Part shown: positions 7,831-10,708 of the stretch, piece by piece
How the letters are laid out: every line of letters begins with the position of its first letter
Position numbering within the stretch: the stretch's first letter is position 1
The notes under the pieces: model-generated
The model's input: only the letters and a program-made list of their open reading frames with translations
Database searches by the model: none
Told to the model about the DNA's origin: nothing
Position numbers and translations under genes: made by a program
Assembly: GCA_002499705.1 (NCBI GenBank)
Contig: DAMU01000025.1
Coordinates: forward strand, 13,752 to 24,459
Source of the DNA: Euryarchaeota archaeon UBA91
GTDB taxonomy: Archaea; Thermoplasmatota; Poseidoniia; Poseidoniales; Poseidoniaceae
Direction of reading: 5' to 3'
Length of the DNA stretch: 10,708 nucleotides

Positions 7831-7840
7831 AATACTTATT
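7831..7840 (+). promoter_or_regulatory. Candidate TATA box for the nuo operon
   Basis: The A/T block AATACTTATT lies 57-66 nt ahead of the nuoA ATG at 7897 in the 139-nt gap before the operon. An archaeal start site about 25 nt downstream would leave a leader of roughly 30 nt containing the GGTGA ribosome binding site. It matches the archaeal box-A consensus only loosely, and no clear BRE is visible. Confidence 0.25.
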
Positions 7841-7887
7841 GGGGACCTTCAAGTCGGAAAGATTGCCGAGCGTATGCTTTGCACATG

Positions 7888-7892
7888 GGTGA
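7888..7892 (+). promoter_or_regulatory. nuoA: Ribosome binding site of nuoA
   Basis: GGTGA is complementary to the UCACC near the 3' end of archaeal 16S rRNA. It stands 4 nt before the ATG at 7897. It selects this start over the in-frame ATG at 7885 and TTG at 7879, which lie on or upstream of it. Confidence 0.55.
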
Positions 7893-7896
7893 AAAA

Positions 7897-8370
7897 ATGT
7901 CCGGGCTTGAATCCGTCCCAAGTGCGTATTTGTCAATTGGTTTTTTGACCGTTCTTGGAATCATTATGCCATTGACAAATTTCCTCATTACTTGGGTCGT
8001 TCGACCACGAGTTGACCCTGCCCGCCCACACATCACTCGTTCATATTTACTCGAAGGGTATGAACGCGATCACAGCCTCTACCCTCGGCGTTTGACCACG
8101 TTTGAATGCGGTAGTGAACCGGTTGGAGATGCAATGATACAATTCCATTTCCAGTATTATTGGTATGCGATTATATTCCTTGTATTTGATGTAGCATTCA
8201 TGTTCCTTGTTCTCGGAGGAATGGTCGCCTCTGACGCTACTTCCCCTGGTGCTGCTGCTGGAGCAGTTGAGGAGGCAAAGAGTGCCCTCCTCCTGCTTTC
8301 CCTTTTCTTTGCTATCATGTCGTTAGGCGTGTGGTATGTATTCCGAAAGCGAGGACGCATTTACATTTGA
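7897..8370 (+). CDS. nuoA: NADH-quinone oxidoreductase (complex I) subunit A
   Basis: A small membrane subunit of the energy-conserving complex I family (NuoA/NdhC/FpoA), 157 residues, near the membrane arm's junction with the quinone-site subunits. It has the family's three helices, at about 12-35, 89-111 and 128-148. The signature FECGSEPVGDA starts at 69 (E70, C71), followed by FQYYWYAIIFLVFDVAF. The loop between helix 1 and the ECG motif is long (about 33 residues, with an extra segment around HITRSYLLEGYERDHSLYP). An Ala-rich insert (SPGAAAGAVEEA) lies between helices 2 and 3. Oddity: the usual FDVE motif reads FDVA, so D98 is kept but the next conserved acid is Ala100. It is the first gene of nuoABCD, and its TGA overlaps the ribosome binding site of nuoB. 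The family is secure from signature and neighbours; in methanogen nomenclature it would be fpoA. Confidence 0.93.
   Translation: MSGLESVPSAYLSIGFLTVLGIIMPLTNFLITWVVRPRVDPARPHITRSYLLEGYERDHSLYPRRLTTFECGSEPVGDAMIQFHFQYYWYAIIFLVFDVAFMFLVLGGMVASDATSPGAAAGAVEEAKSALLLLSLFFAIMSLGVWYVFRKRGRIYI
8262..8297 (+). repeat. Strong imperfect hairpin inside nuoA
   Basis: AGCAG (8262-8266) and GAGGAGG (8269-8275) can pair with CCTCCTC (8286-8292) and CTGCT (8293-8297). This gives 12 base pairs with a 2-nt bulge and a 10-nt loop. It lies in the coding sequence for the loop and start of helix 3, about 100 nt before the nuoB start. The left arm also looks like an internal Shine-Dalgarno motif but has no suitably placed start codon. 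It could be a coincidence of Glu/Leu codons. Confidence 0.35.
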
Positions 8371-8374
8371 GGTG
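8369..8374 (+). promoter_or_regulatory. nuoB: Ribosome binding site of nuoB
   Basis: GAGGTG overlaps the TGA of nuoA and stands 6 nt before the ATG at 8381. It fixes that ATG as the start rather than the upstream in-frame ATG at 8336, which lies within nuoA. Confidence 0.75.
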
Positions 8375-8380
8375 GACATC

Positions 8381-8971
8381 ATGGCAGAAGGAGATAATTT
8401 CGCAGCGTTCAACAGTCGCGCTTTGGTAGAGATGGTCGGTGGAGTCACCGATGAGGCTCTCAAAGCAACACGAATCAAAAAATTCCTCAGTGTCCTTGCT
8501 GGACGATATTTCAACTGGGCAGGGCGCAAATCCCTGTTCACACTTCACTTGGGGATCAAGTGTTGTGCTATCGAAATGGCGGCTGCTGCAACACCGCGAT
8601 TCGACGGTGACCGCTTCGGAGTGTTGTTCCGTTCATCCCCTCGCCAATCAGACGTTTTACTCATCAACGGGCCAATCTCAAAGAAATTCGCAGATAAAGT
8701 TGTCCGTCTTTGGGAGCAAATGCCGGAGCCTAAATACTGCATTGCAATGGGAGAATGCGCAATTTCAGGCGGCCCATATTTCCAATCATACAACATTCTC
8801 GAAGGCGTTGACACCGTTATCCCAGTCGACGTTTACATCCCGGGGTGCCCACCTCGGCCTGAGGCATTAATCGACGGATTTGGCTTGCTGCGTGAGAAAA
8901 TCATCCGAATTGGTGGCGCTCCGAGTATTGAGCGTGCGAGCGATAAACCAGTAATTGTTGGAGAGGACTGA
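8381..8971 (+). CDS. nuoB: NADH-quinone oxidoreductase (complex I) subunit B, N2 cluster protein
   Basis: The 196-residue subunit that holds the terminal [4Fe-4S] cluster N2, which passes electrons to quinone at the interface with subunit D. All four cluster ligands are present: the tandem C61-C62 (GIKCCAIEM), C126 (GECAISGG) and C156 (PGCPPRPEA). The typical RFGVLFRSSPRQSDVL stretch follows at 78-93, and PVDVYIPGCPPRPEALIDG closes the conserved core. C120 is an extra cysteine. The length is usual for the family. The start at 8381 is chosen by the GAGGTG motif and leaves a 10-nt gap after nuoA. The stop at 8969-8971 lies 1 nt before nuoC, so translation is probably coupled. The ligand set argues for a functional complex I rather than a hydrogenase small subunit. 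It would be fpoB in F420-linked versions. Confidence 0.96.
   Translation: MAEGDNFAAFNSRALVEMVGGVTDEALKATRIKKFLSVLAGRYFNWAGRKSLFTLHLGIKCCAIEMAAAATPRFDGDRFGVLFRSSPRQSDVLLINGPISKKFADKVVRLWEQMPEPKYCIAMGECAISGGPYFQSYNILEGVDTVIPVDVYIPGCPPRPEALIDGFGLLREKIIRIGGAPSIERASDKPVIVGED
8960..8966 (+). promoter_or_regulatory. nuoC: Ribosome binding site of nuoC
   Basis: GGAGAGG lies inside the last codons of nuoB and ends 6 nt before the ATG at 8973. It supports this ATG over the in-frame TTG codons at 8955 and 8958, which lie upstream of it. Confidence 0.65.
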
Positions 8972-8972
8972 T

Positions 8973-9626
8973 ATGACCGGCTCGATTACTACCGTACAAA
9001 ACTCCACAGCTGCAGATGCATGCATGGAAGCGGTCAACCACCGATTTGGTGGAAGCGGAATTGATGTGACTGTAGAACGGCACTCGAATGCTAAAAAGTA
9101 TGCATTTGTTCGAATCGTTTGTCCGCCGCAACATTGGATTGCACTTGCGAAGTGGATGAAATACGACCTCGGCGTCAATTATTGCTCTATGGTGACAGGT
9201 ACGCATTTCCCTGAAGGCTCTCCTGAAAGGGGCTGGGAGGTCGCCTATCACTTCCTGCGTCAACCCATTCAAGATCAAAAACCAAACACATGCACCGTTC
9301 ACGATGTTGAATCTCTTGCTGGCAAGGATGTGCCAATGGAGTTTGAAGTCTTCATCCCGTTACCTCAAGGCGATTCGCCAACCGTGCCTTCAGTGCAGAG
9401 TATCTGGGTCGGCGCAGATTGGAATGAAAAGGAAACTTGGGATTTGGTTGGAATCAAATTTGAAGGCCACGATAACATGCACAGAGTCCTCAATCCTAAT
9501 GACAGCCCCGAAGGATTTCACCCATTGCAAAAGCAGCATAAAATACGCTATCACGATCATAACGAAATGTACGATGACCCACAAGGGTTCATTCGTAAAC
9601 CTGCGGACGAGGGCCGCGTTAAGTGA
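8973..9626 (+). CDS. nuoC: NADH-quinone oxidoreductase (complex I) subunit C
   Basis: The 217-residue 30-kDa-type subunit of the peripheral arm. It binds no cofactor and packs against subunit D in the connecting module. The family signature appears near the C-terminus: the usual ERExxDxxGIxFEGHPxxRRIL motif reads WNEKETWDLVGIKFEGHDN followed by MHRVLNPND, then GFHPLQK. The N-terminal part (about 30-110) has the expected alpha/beta look, including WMKYDLGVNYCSMVTGTHFP. The His-rich tail (KIRYHDHNEMYDDPQGF) is variable in the family. NuoC is a separate protein here, not fused to NuoD as in E. coli. It begins 1 nt after nuoB and ends 9 nt before nuoD. Confidence 0.93.
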   Translation: MTGSITTVQNSTAADACMEAVNHRFGGSGIDVTVERHSNAKKYAFVRIVCPPQHWIALAKWMKYDLGVNYCSMVTGTHFPEGSPERGWEVAYHFLRQPIQDQKPNTCTVHDVESLAGKDVPMEFEVFIPLPQGDSPTVPSVQSIWVGADWNEKETWDLVGIKFEGHDNMHRVLNPNDSPEGFHPLQKQHKIRYHDHNEMYDDPQGFIRKPADEGRVK

Positions 9627-9630
9627 GGTT
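9625..9630 (+). promoter_or_regulatory. nuoD: Ribosome binding site of nuoD
   Basis: GAGGTT overlaps the TGA of nuoC (9624-9626) and stands 5 nt before the ATG at 9636. The same arrangement is seen at the nuoA-nuoB junction and indicates translational coupling in the operon. Confidence 0.6.
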
Positions 9631-9635
9631 TTATC

Positions 9636-10708
9636 ATGGCACAAATGTGGATTACAATGGGGCCTCAGCACCCTATGACGCATGGATTATGGACGCTCCG
9701 TGTCAAGGTCGATGGTGAAACCGTCGTCGATACAGAAGCAGAACTTGGATACATCCATCGCGGTGTTGAGAAAATCTGCGAAGCACGTGACTTTACTCAA
9801 ATCACACCTTATTGCGACCGCCTCTGCTACGTGAGTGCGATGACTTGGGCTAATTCCTATATCTATGCAGCCGAAGATTTACTGGAAGCAGATGTTCCTG
9901 CTCGTGCGGAATACATTCGACTCATTTCCGCTGAACTTCAGCGACTCGCTTCCCACTTGATGTGGCTTGGTGCTTTTGGACCAGACATTGGTAATCTAAC
10001 ACTCATGACGTGGTGTATGCGTGACCGTGAAATGTTCCTCGATTTACTCCAAGAACTTGGAGGTTCTCGAATGCACTACAACTATCCACGTATTGGTGGA
10101 GTAAAGCGAGATATGCCGATTGGATTTGCAGACAGAGTAATTGCAAAAACGAAGTTGTTTGAGAAGCGTTTAGATGAATACGAAATGATGCTTGACGAAT
10201 CGACAATTTGGCTTGTTCGACTTCAAGGAGTCGGATATGCGAACGCTGAATCAATGGTTGATGCAGGCGTATCTGGTCCGAATGTTCGGGCTGCTGGCGT
10301 CAACTATGACGTACGCTGGGCCCATCCTTATTCCGTCTATGACGAAGTTGACTGGGAGCCTGCGGTGGAAAAACCAACCTCTGTCAAAGGCGCAGATTGT
10401 TACGATCGCTACCGTGTGCGAATGGAAGAAATGCGTCAATCATGCAGAATGGTTCTTGATGCACTCAACAAAATACCAGGTGGCAAAAATACAAACTACG
10501 CAAACGGTGATGAAATGATTCTCACCAAGGCACCAACTCGAGCACCTGAGGGAGCGACAGGATTCAGCAACTACGAGTGCACACGTGGCGCATCTCAGTT
10601 CTACATCCAAGGTGGCGGCGATAGCCGAGGCAAGAATCCTTACCGGGTATCTATCCGCTCGCCGATGTTCATTACCATTCCATATGTTGCAAAAACAATG
10701 ATTGGCTA
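9636..10708 (+). CDS. nuoD: NADH-quinone oxidoreductase (complex I) subunit D, 3' truncated by window end
   Basis: The 49-kDa-type subunit that forms the quinone pocket together with NuoB. It is open for 357 codons to the window edge; by comparison with remembered Thermus Nqo4, a few tens of C-terminal residues are missing. Conserved blocks: MGPQHPMTHG (8-17), ELGYIHRGVEKICE (36-49), TPYCDRLCYVS (57-67), RLASHLMWLG (103-112), YNYPRIGGVKRDMP (148-161), AAGVNYDVRWAHPY (219-232) and NPYRVSIRSPMF (334-345). The quinone-ligand His (H16, Thermus His38) and Tyr (Y65, Thermus Tyr87) are both kept. Oddities: the residue before that Tyr, usually Asp, is Cys64, and the RGE of the late ExxRGE motif reads RGA (A319). 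The N-terminus is very short, starting eight residues before GPQHP. No internal stop or frameshift was found. It would be fpoD in F420-type complexes. Confidence 0.95.
   Translation, partial: MAQMWITMGPQHPMTHGLWTLRVKVDGETVVDTEAELGYIHRGVEKICEARDFTQITPYCDRLCYVSAMTWANSYIYAAEDLLEADVPARAEYIRLISAELQRLASHLMWLGAFGPDIGNLTLMTWCMRDREMFLDLLQELGGSRMHYNYPRIGGVKRDMPIGFADRVIAKTKLFEKRLDEYEMMLDESTIWLVRLQGVGYANAESMVDAGVSGPNVRAAGVNYDVRWAHPYSVYDEVDWEPAVEKPTSVKGADCYDRYRVRMEEMRQSCRMVLDALNKIPGGKNTNYANGDEMILTKAPTRAPEGATGFSNYECTRGASQFYIQGGGDSRGKNPYRVSIRSPMFITIPYVAKTMIG

Noticed and set aside
7754..7948. 64-codon + strand open frame across the gap before nuoA
   Set aside because: It overlaps the surface-protein stop and the nuoA start, has no domain, and covers the likely terminator and promoter region.
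8439..8870. 143-codon + strand open frame within nuoB
   Set aside because: nuoB in the other frame carries all four cluster ligands; this is a shadow.
1..10708. CRISPR arrays, tRNA or rRNA genes, insertion sequences, phage genes
   Set aside because: I saw no spaced direct repeats, no tRNA-like cloverleaf, no transposase or integrase motif and no terminal repeats while reading both strands.

Overview
The window looks like a piece of a planktonic marine archaeal genome, most likely a Thermoplasmatota / Marine Group II (Ca. Poseidoniales) type. This is inference, not a database result. It rests on large secreted proteins built of CARDB/NEW3-like beta-sandwich modules, on archaeal-style ribosome binding sites (GGTGA, GAGGTG, GAGG) ahead of tightly packed genes, and on archaeal-looking complex I subunits. 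All recognised genes lie on the + strand.

Layout: (1) Positions 1-150 hold the 3' end of an unidentified gene, followed by an 8-T run that may end its transcript. (2) Positions 213-4757 encode a 1514-residue subtilisin-family (S8) serine protease resembling Bacillus KP-43. It has a signal peptide, a prodomain, a full catalytic tetrad (D300, H333, N439, S526), the KP-43-type jelly-roll domain, a CARDB domain, about five further beta-sandwich modules, one membrane helix, and a cytoplasmic RING-like zinc finger at the extreme C-terminus. (3) Positions 4830-7757 encode a 975-residue membrane-anchored surface protein with seven NEW3-like modules and a strictly even, module-wise set of cysteines. 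Its ATG sits in the loop of a perfect 8-bp hairpin. A second perfect 8-bp/3-nt hairpin lies in the signal-peptide-coding stretch of the protease gene. (4) From 7897 to the window end runs the start of a respiratory complex I operon: nuoA, nuoB, nuoC and a 3'-truncated nuoD, with gaps of only 1-10 nt and a Shine-Dalgarno-like motif before each start.

The two large surface proteins share fold type and topology (signal peptide, beta-sandwich stalk, one C-terminal membrane helix). They plausibly act at the cell envelope: the protease would degrade external protein, and the second protein would serve as adhesin, scaffold or envelope component. The nuo genes encode the N2-cluster / quinone-site arm (B, C, D) and a small membrane subunit (A) of an energy-conserving quinone oxidoreductase. 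No NADH-binding module is visible, so the electron donor is not shown. Several residues usually invariant in NuoA and NuoD are replaced here. I found no tRNA, rRNA, CRISPR array, insertion sequence or phage gene, and nothing that clearly marks a mobile island. The candidates for something undescribed are the protease-to-cytoplasmic-zinc-finger architecture and the paired 5' hairpins.
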